From Olleya sp. Bg11-27 (lineage in GTDB: Bacteria; Bacteroidota; Bacteroidia; Flavobacteriales; Flavobacteriaceae), in NCBI RefSeq assembly GCF_002831645.1, contig NZ_CP025117.1, positions 937,514-1,001,513 on the forward strand: 64,000 bases of DNA, in the 5' to 3' direction. Positions 1 to 8,439 of this stretch are shown here, piece after piece. How positions within the stretch are numbered: the stretch's first letter is position 1; each line of letters opens with the position of its first letter. The notes under the pieces are model-generated. The model ran no database searches, was not told where the DNA came from, and saw only the letters and a list, made by a program, of their open reading frames with translations. Position numbers and translations under genes: made by a program.

Positions 1-632
1 AATGTCAATTCTCCGTTTGAAAATTTATCAAACTTTGAGTCGCCAGAAATCAAGGTGCGTTCAAATTGTGCAATAGCTTTGGTAGTAAGTTGTTTTGTAA
101 TGGTTGCTGTGCCAAAAGCTTGTTTAAATAAGGTCGGGTATTCTGCGTCAGCATTAAGTCTGGCTTCGACAGGTTCCCAACTATCATTTCCTAACTCGTT
201 AGGATGTACAACGGGATCTAAAGCTTGGTTTTCTAATCCTAAAGCGCGTCCGTCCCAAAAATATTTGTCATCAAAATTCCATGCTAAATTAAATAAAGGC
301 ATGCTGTTTCTGGTTCCTGAAACACCAGTAATACCAACGCTAAATTGATTAGCGTCTGTAAAGGCTTGTGCTGGTGAGTGGCAACTGGCGCAGGCTTTAG
401 TGTTGTCTGCAGACAAAAGCGTGTCATAAAACAAGCGTTTTCCTAAAGCAACACCTTCAACGGTTAGTTTGTTGTTTATAGGAATTACAGGGGCTATAAG
501 TTTAGTTTGAAAAAGACTAGGTATTTCTAATTGATACGGAATAGGGACATAGGCTTCTGCTGTAGAGTCTTCGTCTGAAGAACAGCTAAAAAGAAATAGG
601 CAAATGACGCTATAGGTTAACCAGAATCTCAT
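1..632 (-). CDS. di-haem cytochrome c peroxidase, MauG/CCP family (3' end outside window)
   Basis: Reads leftward from the ATG at 632 and leaves the window, so only about 210 N-terminal residues are visible. There is a lipoprotein signal with lipobox cysteine at residue 17 (LFSC), so the mature protein is probably anchored facing the periplasm. The first haem-binding motif CASCH lies at residues 81-85, followed by SPAQAFTD and FWDGRALGLENQ, which are typical of bacterial CCP/MauG enzymes. The second haem motif would lie beyond base 1. The start codon is 3 nt from the stop of the MbnP-like gene, so the two are almost certainly co-transcribed. MbnH/MauG-like enzymes paired with MbnP proteins are known to oxidise a tryptophan of the partner. 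Whether this pair does so is inference. Confidence 0.85.
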   Translation of the reverse strand, partial: MRFWLTYSVICLFLFSCSSDEDSTAEAYVPIPYQLEIPSLFQTKLIAPVIPINNKLTVEGVALGKRLFYDTLLSADNTKACASCHSPAQAFTDANQFSVGITGVSGTRNSMPLFNLAWNFDDKYFWDGRALGLENQALDPVVHPNELGNDSWEPVEARLNADAEYPTLFKQAFGTATITKQLTTKAIAQFERTLISGDSKFDKFSNGELT

Positions 633-635
633 TGT

Positions 636-1400
636 TTATTCGCTTATTGTTCCAATACTAAAAACACTCATTATATTTTGTTGCATCATTTTCTGAGCGT
701 CGTAATTTGGCATTAATGGGGTGTCTAAAACATTTAAATCCCAAGTGTTTGGATTTGTAAATAATTCGGCAATATCCATTTTGATTTCAATAGTCGTATC
801 ATTAGATATTGCAAGTACTGTGTCGAATGTTATGACTGCAAAATTTTGTTCGAAAACGCCATCACTTACTTTTGCTGTTCCGTTATGAAAGTTAAAAGGC
901 GAAGGGCTTGCAGTATCTACATTATACATTCCATCAAATTGTAGGAAGTGATAACCACCACCTAAGGCTTCCGGCCAGTTCCAATTTGCACTGTTTAGGT
1001 CCGGATGTGATCCATCAATATTATCGACTTCGTTAAGACCCCAAACAAAACTTAAGGTATAAGTTCCTGAAGGAATATTGTTAGTTTCTGGCGTGAAGTT
1101 GTAGGTGTCTTCATCGGATAAATCGGTTAATTTATGTCCTTCCAATGTGTACGTTTCTCCTGAAAGGTTTGTTAATGTAAAGTGCGACGTTAGGTATCTA
1201 ATACGTTCTATGTTTATAACTTCACCGTTTGCATTGGTAACAAGTTCAGTCTCTAGGTTGGTGCTATTTATGGTAGTCTCTTCCCATTGGTGAGTAAAAT
1301 TAAACGTTACTTTTGGTGTTATAATGGCGTTGTCATCATTGTCTTCGTTACAATTAAAAAGGACTAAAGCTAAAGCTATGAGTGAAACAATTTTTTTCAT
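636..1400 (-). CDS. MbnP-family (methanobactin-associated-like) lipoprotein
   Basis: 254 aa. Signal peptide with lipobox LFNC (cysteine 17), so a periplasmic or outer-membrane lipoprotein. The body has the pattern I associate with MbnP-like proteins: VTFNFTHQWEE near the N-terminus, RIRYLTSHFTLTNLSG, a SFVWGLNEVDN segment, NSANWNWPEALGGGYHFLQFDG, and a later HNGTAKVSDG. It is directly followed on the same strand by the peroxidase gene (3-nt gap), the classic MbnP-MbnH arrangement. In characterised systems MbnP binds copper through a site made by oxidation of a tryptophan. The WNW cluster here is a plausible location, which is inference. It may be an operon with the two upstream secreted-protein genes. 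Confidence 0.75.
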   Translation of the reverse strand: MKKIVSLIALALVLFNCNEDNDDNAIITPKVTFNFTHQWEETTINSTNLETELVTNANGEVINIERIRYLTSHFTLTNLSGETYTLEGHKLTDLSDEDTYNFTPETNNIPSGTYTLSFVWGLNEVDNIDGSHPDLNSANWNWPEALGGGYHFLQFDGMYNVDTASPSPFNFHNGTAKVSDGVFEQNFAVITFDTVLAISNDTTIEIKMDIAELFTNPNTWDLNVLDTPLMPNYDAQKMMQQNIMSVFSIGTISE

Positions 1401-1409
1401 GTCTTTTAT

Positions 1410-2765
1410 TTATTTGATTTCAATTAGTAATAAATCGGTGAATCCTTTGTTTTCTGTTAGGTCTACATCGTTACTGCTAGATTCTCCGACAGCTATTATT
1501 GTCCCGTTATTTAATGTGGTAATGCCATAGAGAAAATCGACATTAGTACCACCAACAGCTTGTTGCCATTTTAAGGCACCGTTACTGTCAATTTTAAAAA
1601 TCCAACCATCATTTTGACCTTGATTTTCTGTCAGGTTTCCAGAAGCACTTCTTGAGCTTCCGCTTAATACGAAACCATTATCGTTTGTGGTTGAAATGGC
1701 GCGACCAACATCAAAATCTTCACCGCCATAAGTTTTTTCCCAAAGTAATTCGCCTGTAGGCGAAATTTTAATAACCCAAACATCGGCAGCTCCAAAATTA
1801 GAGCTAACATCGGTGTCTTGGCCTCGCGTATCGCCAATAATAAGATAGTTGCCATCTCCAGATTTTATTATAGCTCTGGCTTCGTCAATTTCAGTTGATC
1901 CATAAGATTTTTCCCATTCTGAAACACCGGTGCTTGATACTTTAACAATCCAGAAATCATAAGAGCCAATATTGTTTGATATATCAGTGTCTACACTATC
2001 TGAAGAGCCAATCATTAAAAAGCCATTGTCATTGGTTTGTACAACATCATAGGCAGTGTCTGAAAAGAACCCTCCAAAATATTTACTCCATATTATGGTT
2101 CCTGATTGGTCTAATTTAAGTCCCCAGTAATCCCCTCCTGCATGTTGAGTTTGGCTAAGTCTTGTGTTGCCCGCTCCGGCAGAAGCGGTGACATCTAGGA
2201 CGCCTGTTATAAAATAACCGCCATCAGAGGTTTGTGTAATGGAGTGTCCAGTGTCGATACCAGAATAACCATAGGTTTTTTCCCAAACTAATTGACCTTG
2301 TGGGTCTAATTTTATAACCCAAAAATCTTCCTGGCCATTATTGTTAGTAACATCACCGTCACTACTGTAGGTAAAGCCGATAATAGCATAACCGCCATCT
2401 TCAGTCTGAATAATGTCATGCCCTCTTTCGTCATTAGTACCTCCAAATGTTTTTGTCCATTCTAAAGCTATATTCGCGTCGTATTTTAAAACCCAAACAT
2501 CATAACTTTCATTACTTTTAGTCGTAACGTCACCATCCATGGATTGCGTAAATCCTAGAATTATAAAACCACCATCAGTTGTTTTTTTAACAGCTTGACC
2601 ACTTTCATTTTTAGAACCACCTAAAGTGCTGACGTTTTCCAAAACACCTTGAGATGTATTGGGTAGTGTTGGTTCTGTTTCTTGTAGTGTCTCCTTTTTA
2701 CAGGACGAAAGCATTAGGCATAGGCTAGCTAAAAGTGTCGCTGTAGTATTCTTTAATGTAAACAT
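1410..2765 (-). CDS. lipoprotein with seven propeller-type repeats
   Basis: 451 aa lipoprotein, lipobox LSSC (cysteine 22). After a short linker it consists of about seven repeats of roughly 58 residues. Each has the form GG.....(A/G)..I..T.DGG(Y/F).I.G.T.S..GD, followed by a W..K......W.K.(Y/F) strand set (TTDGGFIILGF, TEDGGYAIIGF, TSDGGYFITGV and so on). Seven such units suggest a closed seven-bladed beta-propeller exposed on the cell surface. There is no visible catalytic motif and no T9SS tail. It lies 9 nt upstream of the MbnP-like gene on the same strand, so it probably belongs to the same transcript. The function is unknown; a ligand-binding or scaffold role is a guess. Confidence 0.7.
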   Translation of the reverse strand: MFTLKNTTATLLASLCLMLSSCKKETLQETEPTLPNTSQGVLENVSTLGGSKNESGQAVKKTTDGGFIILGFTQSMDGDVTTKSNESYDVWVLKYDANIALEWTKTFGGTNDERGHDIIQTEDGGYAIIGFTYSSDGDVTNNNGQEDFWVIKLDPQGQLVWEKTYGYSGIDTGHSITQTSDGGYFITGVLDVTASAGAGNTRLSQTQHAGGDYWGLKLDQSGTIIWSKYFGGFFSDTAYDVVQTNDNGFLMIGSSDSVDTDISNNIGSYDFWIVKVSSTGVSEWEKSYGSTEIDEARAIIKSGDGNYLIIGDTRGQDTDVSSNFGAADVWVIKISPTGELLWEKTYGGEDFDVGRAISTTNDNGFVLSGSSRSASGNLTENQGQNDGWIFKIDSNGALKWQQAVGGTNVDFLYGITTLNNGTIIAVGESSSNDVDLTENKGFTDLLLIEIK

Positions 2766-2848
2766 GCGTAGTAATTGCTTTTAGTAAACTGACTGACGTG
2801 ATTAACCATGAAAAAGTAGAGGGCTCTAAGGTTTAGAGTTCTCACTTT

Positions 2849-4399
2849 TTATTTGTTGATGACTAGTTTTTTAGTCGTAGCATTATTAATTTTTATCAGG
2901 TATATTCCGTTAGATAAATGTTCTGTTGGTAAAACGAAGCTTGCTGTATTAATATTGTTTTTAGAAAAGAGCTTCTTACCTATGACGTTAAAAATTTGAA
3001 CTGAAGTTATTGTTTGTCCTGTTGCTGCTTTTAGTTTAGAATTTGATTTAGTAGGGTTTGGTGCTAGTGTAAAAGCGGTGTCTAATTCTAAATTTTCTGT
3101 ACTTAAAGGGTTGTTGCTTTCTCGTAAAACAAATAGGCCTCTTTCTATATCACTCACAATAATATTCCCACTTTCAAAATAAGGATAGATACTCCAAGCG
3201 CCATTAAAGTTAGCACTGTTACTTGCCGGGTAAGTGTCAAAATAACCAATTTCGGAAGCGGCGTTATTAGAAGAGGTTAGTGTTGGGATGTCTAAAACAC
3301 GCATTCCAGCTCTGTAATTTGCTAAATAGAATTGATCACCTTTAACATAGCCATTATGGTCTATTGCTGCTATTGGTGCTTCGTAAGTTGAGGATAATAC
3401 TGGATTGTCTAAGTCTAGCATGTCAAAGACGAATGTTCGTGTTCCAAAACCGAAATTTTGCTCGTCGGTTTCATCTCCAAAAATAAAATATCTGTGATCG
3501 TCTGTAAACCAGCCTTGGTGTGCATAGCCTGGATTTGGATATGTTATTTCAGAAATAAATTGCGGGTTACTTTTATCAGTAACATCAAGTAATACTACTC
3601 TGTCATTAGATCCACCGTTACTAGCTAGTAATATTTCTCTTCCAATATAACTTGAAACTCCGGTTACCGTTGGACTAGTCGCATTATTATCTGTACCGTT
3701 ATAGGTGATAACTTGTGCATCGTGTGTATATCCTTTTCCGGAGTAACTACCAACAACTGTTGGTAATAATGGGGTAGAAATGTCTACAAATATTGGTCCA
3801 CCACTGGCTGCTCCACAACCTACCAAATAGGCAATACCTTCAGATTCGTTAATAACAATATTATGACAACTTCCTATAGAGATGCCGTTATCACCACTAA
3901 AAACAATGACATTTCCGTCTGATGGATCACTAGTATAAGTCAGGTCTGGATTTACTCCATCGCGTAGAGTTGTTAAATCAAACACTTGCATACCGTGACT
4001 TCCAACACCATCTGCTACGATATAAGCATGGTTGTTGTACACTTTTACGTCTCTCCAGAAAGAGGTGTTTCCATTTGCAGTTTCTATACGTCCTAAAAAT
4101 ATAGGGTTTAAAGGATCACTGATGTCAACAAAGGCAGTACTGTTTGTCGTACCGACTATAGCGTATTCTTTATTGTCTAATGGGTCCGTCCAACCCCAAA
4201 TGTCACTTCCTTCTTCGGTTCCTAATGCTGTTGCTAAGGTGCTAATAGGGACGCGTGATAATAAATCATAACCATCGCATGGGTAACTTGTTGTTACATC
4301 ATCTATTATGTGTGTCGCGAAGCCACCAACACATGGGGTTTGTGCTAAGTTTAATTGACTGCTAGTTAATAAAAAGAGGAAAAGTAGTTTTTTATACAT
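2849..4399 (-). CDS. choice-of-anchor B (LVIVD-repeat) secreted protein with T9SS type A sorting domain
   Basis: 516 aa. Sec signal peptide (MYKKLLFLFLLTSSQLNLAQ), then a propeller-like body with LVIVD-type repeats: STAFVDISDPLNPIFLG, GMQVFDLTTLRD, PIFVDISTPLLP, RVVLLDVTDKSNPQ and MRVLDIPTLTSS. The last ~75 residues form a type A T9SS sorting domain (LAPNPTKSNSKL ... VQIFNVIGKKLF ... LSNGIYLIKI ... KKLVINK), so the protein is exported across the outer membrane and attached or released. These 'choice-of-anchor B' proteins are common in Flavobacteria and occur near CCP/MbnP genes. The biochemical role is not known. It is the first gene of a probable four-gene minus-strand group that ends in the peroxidase. 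Confidence 0.85.
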   Translation of the reverse strand: MYKKLLFLFLLTSSQLNLAQTPCVGGFATHIIDDVTTSYPCDGYDLLSRVPISTLATALGTEEGSDIWGWTDPLDNKEYAIVGTTNSTAFVDISDPLNPIFLGRIETANGNTSFWRDVKVYNNHAYIVADGVGSHGMQVFDLTTLRDGVNPDLTYTSDPSDGNVIVFSGDNGISIGSCHNIVINESEGIAYLVGCGAASGGPIFVDISTPLLPTVVGSYSGKGYTHDAQVITYNGTDNNATSPTVTGVSSYIGREILLASNGGSNDRVVLLDVTDKSNPQFISEITYPNPGYAHQGWFTDDHRYFIFGDETDEQNFGFGTRTFVFDMLDLDNPVLSSTYEAPIAAIDHNGYVKGDQFYLANYRAGMRVLDIPTLTSSNNAASEIGYFDTYPASNSANFNGAWSIYPYFESGNIIVSDIERGLFVLRESNNPLSTENLELDTAFTLAPNPTKSNSKLKAATGQTITSVQIFNVIGKKLFSKNNINTASFVLPTEHLSNGIYLIKINNATTKKLVINK

Positions 4400-4566
4400 A
4401 CCAAATAGGTTAAGTTATTCTTAAAATAATACGACAAATTTAGCAGAAATACTAATAAATCCGACTTTACAGGTGTTAAAATGCTAAATTTATAATGAGT
4501 ATGAATTGTTTTGTTGAATAATAAACAATTTAAAGTCTTTTAGACGGACTATTAAATAATGCTTAG

Positions 4567-4574
4567 TATTTTTG
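4567..4574 (+). promoter_or_regulatory. putative Bacteroidota -7 box (TATTTTTG) for thiL
   Basis: The sequence fits TAnnTTTG. Only 4 nt separate it from the thiL ATG, so the transcript would be leaderless or nearly so. The -33 element is not clear. Confidence 0.4.
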
Positions 4575-4578
4575 CAGT

Positions 4579-5628
4579 ATGATAGAAGATAAAAATCAAC
4601 AACGTACAGACTTAAGCCAATTAGGAGAATTTGGGTTAATAGATCATTTAGCAAAAAACTTTAAAATTACGCAACAATCCACTATTAAAGCTATGGGTGA
4701 TGATGCTGCTGTTTTAGAATTTGGAGATAATAGAGTGGTTGTTAGTACTGACTTTTTAGTAGAAGGAGTGCATTTTGATTTGGCCTATATGCCATTAAAG
4801 CATTTGGGATATAAAGCGGTGATTGTTAATTTGTCTGATGTGTACGCGATGAATGCGGAAGCAACACAAGTTACGGTGTCTATTGCTGTGTCTAATCGTT
4901 TCCCTTTGGAAGCTATTGAAGAGTTGTATGCTGGAATACAAACGGCTTGCGAACTTTATAATGTAGATTTAGTCGGAGGAGATACAACGTCTTCAGCATC
5001 GGGTTTAATTATTTCTGTAACGGCAATTGGACAAGTTAAATCAGGAGATGAGGTGTATAGAAGCGGCGCGAAACCTAACGATTTGTTAGTGGTTACCGGA
5101 GATTTAGGAGGCGCTTATTTAGGATTGCAAGTTTTAGAGCGTGAAAAAGAAGTTTTTAAAGTGAATCCAAATAGCCAACCAGATTTAGATGCTTATACTT
5201 ATATTATTGAGCGTCAATTAAAGCCTGAAGCTAGAAAAGATATTATTAAATTATTACAAGATTTAGAGGTTAAGCCGACGTCTATGATTGATATTAGTGA
5301 TGGCTTATCTTCAGAGATTTTACATTTATGTAAAGAAAGTAAAGTCGGTTGTGATTTGTATGAAGACAAATTACCTTTAGATCCTCAAGTTATTTCGACT
5401 AGTGAGGAGTTTAAAATGGACAGTACAACTATCGCTTTAAGTGGTGGTGAAGATTATGAATTATTAATGACGATATCTCAAGACGATTTTCCTAAAATAA
5501 AGGCTAACCCTAATTTAACTGTTATTGGTTTTATTACAGATGAAGCTTCTGGTGCACACTTAGTCACTAGAGGTGATCAAAAGATACAACTTACTGCGCA
5601 AGGATGGAATAGTTTTAATAAAGACTAA
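4579..5628 (+). CDS. thiL: thiamine-monophosphate kinase
   Basis: 349 aa, the usual family length. Phosphorylates thiamine monophosphate to thiamine pyrophosphate with ATP in the cytoplasm, the last step of thiamine biosynthesis. Recognised by the AIR-synthase-like layout: MGDDAAVLEFGDNRVVVSTDFLVEGVHF at about residues 40-67 (Mg-ATP binding), KAVIVNLSDVYAMNAEA, LVGGDTTSS (about 137-145), VTGDLGGAYLGLQVL, SMIDISDGLSSEI (about 235-247), and SGGEDYELL near residue 290. It stands alone on the plus strand between minus-strand neighbours. A TATTTTTG box lies immediately upstream. Confidence 0.95.
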   Translation: MIEDKNQQRTDLSQLGEFGLIDHLAKNFKITQQSTIKAMGDDAAVLEFGDNRVVVSTDFLVEGVHFDLAYMPLKHLGYKAVIVNLSDVYAMNAEATQVTVSIAVSNRFPLEAIEELYAGIQTACELYNVDLVGGDTTSSASGLIISVTAIGQVKSGDEVYRSGAKPNDLLVVTGDLGGAYLGLQVLEREKEVFKVNPNSQPDLDAYTYIIERQLKPEARKDIIKLLQDLEVKPTSMIDISDGLSSEILHLCKESKVGCDLYEDKLPLDPQVISTSEEFKMDSTTIALSGGEDYELLMTISQDDFPKIKANPNLTVIGFITDEASGAHLVTRGDQKIQLTAQGWNSFNKD

Positions 5629-5633
5629 ATAGA

Positions 5634-5912
5634 CTAAGAAGTCATTTTTAATAGTGGCTTTTTTAATTCCTGATTAGCGTATCGTGTTTGTTTACTTTGG
5701 TGAATCTGTTTTAATACGGAATTAATTTCTCTATACTTTGGCGTTAAATCTGTTAAGGCGCCATTACTGTTTGTGGTCATTTCTTTTTTACAATGGCTAC
5801 ATTGGTACTCGAAAACGTGATGCGTTATTTGTTTGCTAACGGAGAATTTGTGGCCAAAAATGGAACAATATAATTTTCCTTTTCTGGACGGCTTGTGCTG
5901 TACTTTATTCAT
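5634..5912 (-). CDS. small zinc-ribbon-like conserved protein
   Basis: 92 aa, cytosolic. YCSIFGHKF near the N-terminus and YQCSHCKKEM (a CxxC pair around residues 38-41) suggest a small metal-binding fold with C/H ligands. The C-terminal half is basic and lacks recognisable motifs. It converges on thiL with only 5 nt between the stop codons. I recognise it only as a small conserved flavobacterial protein of unknown function. Confidence 0.6.
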   Translation of the reverse strand: MNKVQHKPSRKGKLYCSIFGHKFSVSKQITHHVFEYQCSHCKKEMTTNSNGALTDLTPKYREINSVLKQIHQSKQTRYANQELKKPLLKMTS

Positions 5913-6021
5913 GACTAGTTATGTGTTAGATTTCATACATGTGGTTATGTTGTTTAAAATCTGATATATAGCGAAATCCGAATGTAGAAAAAAAAACGCA
6001 ACAAGTCGTCAAAAGACCCGT

Positions 6022-6804
6022 TTATTCGACGAAGCGCATTATGTTTTGTAGGAATTCTTCTTTATTTTCTATATGAGACATGTGTCCGCCCTCTAAAACG
6101 TTGATAGTTATGTCTTTTAGTTTTTCTAAGTGCTGTAAGTCTGTTTTGGATAAAATGGGATCGTTTTTACCTGCAATAATTAATTTTTTGCAGGTTAAGT
6201 TTTTCAAAACCACAGTACTATCTGCTCTTAATTTCATGCCTTCTTGTGTGGCAACATAACCTTGAAGCGGTGTTTTTAAAGCTTCGGTTTTAATTTGCTC
6301 AATCTCTTTTTCAAAACGTAGTCTGTTGTCTTCGTAAAATAAATTACTAATAGACATGCTTACTAGATTACTGTAATTGGTTTTGGCAACGCTTATCGCT
6401 CTATCTCGGAGTGCGATACGCTCTTTACTGTCTGCAAAAGGGGTAGAGTTCATTAAGCATACCCCTTCTAGGACGTCAGGCTTTTTTTCGGCGAAAGCCA
6501 AAGCAACATAACCACCAAGGGAATGCCCAATTAGCGTTGTTTTATCAATATTTAAATTAACAAGGACTGCATTTACAGCCTCTGCTAAGTCTTGCATAGT
6601 ATGGACATAACCCAAACAATCCGTTAAACCATGACCTAATAAATCAATAGTTATGACTTGGTGTGTTTTTTCTAGTAAGGCAACGGTATCGGCCCACATC
6701 GTACTGTTTTCTAAAAATCCGTGTAATAATGTCACAGTTTTGCCTCGTCCGGACATCGTGTAGGCAATGGAAATGCCTTTATAGGTTAAAATCATAGTTT
6801 GCAA
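6022..6804 (-). CDS. alpha/beta-fold hydrolase
   Basis: 260 aa. Alpha/beta-hydrolase with the oxyanion segment LLHGFLENSTMW (about residues 27-37), DLLGHG, the nucleophile elbow GHSLGG (Ser95), an acid candidate in AGKNDPIL, and the catalytic histidine in EGGHMSHIE near the C-terminus. No signal peptide, so probably a cytosolic esterase or lipase-like enzyme; the substrate cannot be told from sequence. The ATG used at 6804 has an alternative start three codons in (MILTYKG), which aligns better with typical family N-termini. Single gene, divergent from the serine hydrolase gene. Confidence 0.85.
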   Translation of the reverse strand: MQTMILTYKGISIAYTMSGRGKTVTLLHGFLENSTMWADTVALLEKTHQVITIDLLGHGLTDCLGYVHTMQDLAEAVNAVLVNLNIDKTTLIGHSLGGYVALAFAEKKPDVLEGVCLMNSTPFADSKERIALRDRAISVAKTNYSNLVSMSISNLFYEDNRLRFEKEIEQIKTEALKTPLQGYVATQEGMKLRADSTVVLKNLTCKKLIIAGKNDPILSKTDLQHLEKLKDITINVLEGGHMSHIENKEEFLQNIMRFVE

Positions 6805-6853
6805 AGATAGGATTTGTGCTGTTTTTAGTAAGTTGTTTTGTGTAACTATTTAC

Positions 6854-6861
6854 TATATTTG
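6854..6861 (+). promoter_or_regulatory. putative -7 box TATATTTG for the serine hydrolase
   Basis: Perfect TAnnTTTG match about 28 nt upstream of the ATG at 6890, leaving a short 5' leader. Confidence 0.5.
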
Positions 6862-6889
6862 AGAACCTATATTGTAAATTATTAAAATT

Positions 6890-8437
6890 ATGAGATTAAA
6901 ATCTATCCTTTATACTATTGCTTGTTTTAGTTGTGTGACATTATCGGCACAAGTTGATGATGCTAAACTAGATCAACTTATAGAAAACACTTTAAAAACG
7001 TTTGAGGTACCTGGGATTTCTGTAGGGGTTATTAAGGATGGCCATGTGGTTTACGCAAAAGGTCATGGTGTACGTGCATTATCCAATAAAAAGGAGATGG
7101 ACAATAGTACTTTAGTCGGTATCGCGTCTAATAGTAAAGGGTTTACATGTTTTGCATTGGCTATGATGGTAGATGCGGGTAAATTAAATTGGGATGATAA
7201 AGTAAGACAACATATTCCGGAGTTTAAATTAAAGGATGCTTGGGTGACAGAACAGTTTACGGTTAGAGATCTAGTAACGCACCGTAGCGGTATGGGATTA
7301 GGTGCAGGCGATTTAATGTTTTTTCCGGAAGCAGATTTTAAAGTAGCGGATGTTATAAATAATGTAGGGCATTTAGAAGCAGAAAGTTCTTTTAGAAGTC
7401 AGTTTGCATATAATAACAACATGTTTATTATTGCAGGAGAAGTTTTAAAACGGGTGAGCGGATTATCTTGGGAAGCTTTTATTGAAACTAAAATCATGGC
7501 GCCTGTTGGGATGACTAACAGTGTGGCCTCTTATAATCGTGTGACTGATAGATCTAATATTATTGAAGCGCATACGCTTGCAGATGGTAAGCTAGTGCAA
7601 ATACCACACGATTGGAGTCCAACAGCTAATCCAGCAGGAGGAATTATGAGTAATGTGGATGATATGTTAGTTTGGGCTCAGTTTTTAATGAATGATGCTG
7701 TGACTGCTAAAGGCGAACGCTTATTGTCTGAAGCAAAATTCCACGAGTTATGGCAATTACAAACCCCGCTTAAAGTCAGTAAAAATGATAGTTACGACTC
7801 TAATTTTAAAGGCTATGGTTTAGGTTGGTTTTTGACGGATGTTAAAGGAGGGCATAAACAAGTGTATCATACAGGAGGATTATTGGGTACGGTAACACAG
7901 TTTACTATGATTCCAGATTTGGATTTAGCTATAGTCGTGTTGACTAATCAAATGAATGGGTCTGCCTTTAATACCATTACCAATACTATTAAAGATAGCT
8001 ATTTAGGATACGAAGATCGTAAGTGGCTAGCCAAGTTGGGACGCAATAATAAAGAATGGTACCAGTATAACGACAGTTTAAAAACAGCTGTTTTTGCGCA
8101 AGTGTCTAAAATGAAAAATAGCACTGCGATTCCAAAAGCGAATACTATTGTTGGTACGTATAAGGACGTTTGGTTTGGAAAGGTTAACCTTTCGCAAAGC
8201 GGACAAGAATTACGATTGGTTTCAGAAAAATCTCCAACTTTAAAAGGAAGTCTGTTACCTTACAACGCAACGACTTTTATTGTTAAATGGGATAACAGAA
8301 GTTATGATGCGGATTGTTTTGTACAATTTGTATTTAATGAAAAAGGAGAAGCCGTTAGTGCCACTTTAAAACCTATTGCGCCGGTTACGGATTTTAGCTT
8401 TGATTTTGAAGACTTAAAATTAATTAAACAAGACTAA
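6890..8437 (+). CDS. serine hydrolase, class C beta-lactamase / penicillin-binding-protein-like
   Basis: 515 aa. Signal peptide ending near residue 20 (CVTLSAQ), so periplasmic. Beta-lactamase-type catalytic motifs: SxxK as S80-N-S-K83, YNN at about residues 174-176, and HTGG (the KTG equivalent) around residue 335. A C-terminal ~120-residue beta domain (VGTYKDVWFGKVNLSQSG ... FVQFVFNEKGEAV) resembles the DUF3471 tail found in this family. Such enzymes are esterases, D-amino-acid peptidases or peptidoglycan-related hydrolases. The native substrate is unknown and resistance activity cannot be assumed. It is 2 nt from brnQ, so probably co-transcribed. Confidence 0.88.
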   Translation: MRLKSILYTIACFSCVTLSAQVDDAKLDQLIENTLKTFEVPGISVGVIKDGHVVYAKGHGVRALSNKKEMDNSTLVGIASNSKGFTCFALAMMVDAGKLNWDDKVRQHIPEFKLKDAWVTEQFTVRDLVTHRSGMGLGAGDLMFFPEADFKVADVINNVGHLEAESSFRSQFAYNNNMFIIAGEVLKRVSGLSWEAFIETKIMAPVGMTNSVASYNRVTDRSNIIEAHTLADGKLVQIPHDWSPTANPAGGIMSNVDDMLVWAQFLMNDAVTAKGERLLSEAKFHELWQLQTPLKVSKNDSYDSNFKGYGLGWFLTDVKGGHKQVYHTGGLLGTVTQFTMIPDLDLAIVVLTNQMNGSAFNTITNTIKDSYLGYEDRKWLAKLGRNNKEWYQYNDSLKTAVFAQVSKMKNSTAIPKANTIVGTYKDVWFGKVNLSQSGQELRLVSEKSPTLKGSLLPYNATTFIVKWDNRSYDADCFVQFVFNEKGEAVSATLKPIAPVTDFSFDFEDLKLIKQD

Positions 8438-8439
8438 TT

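Noticed and set aside
6890-8437. Antibiotic-resistance beta-lactamase
   Set aside because: Class C-like motifs are shared by many esterases and peptidases; the DUF3471-like tail and genomic place argue against a dedicated resistance gene.
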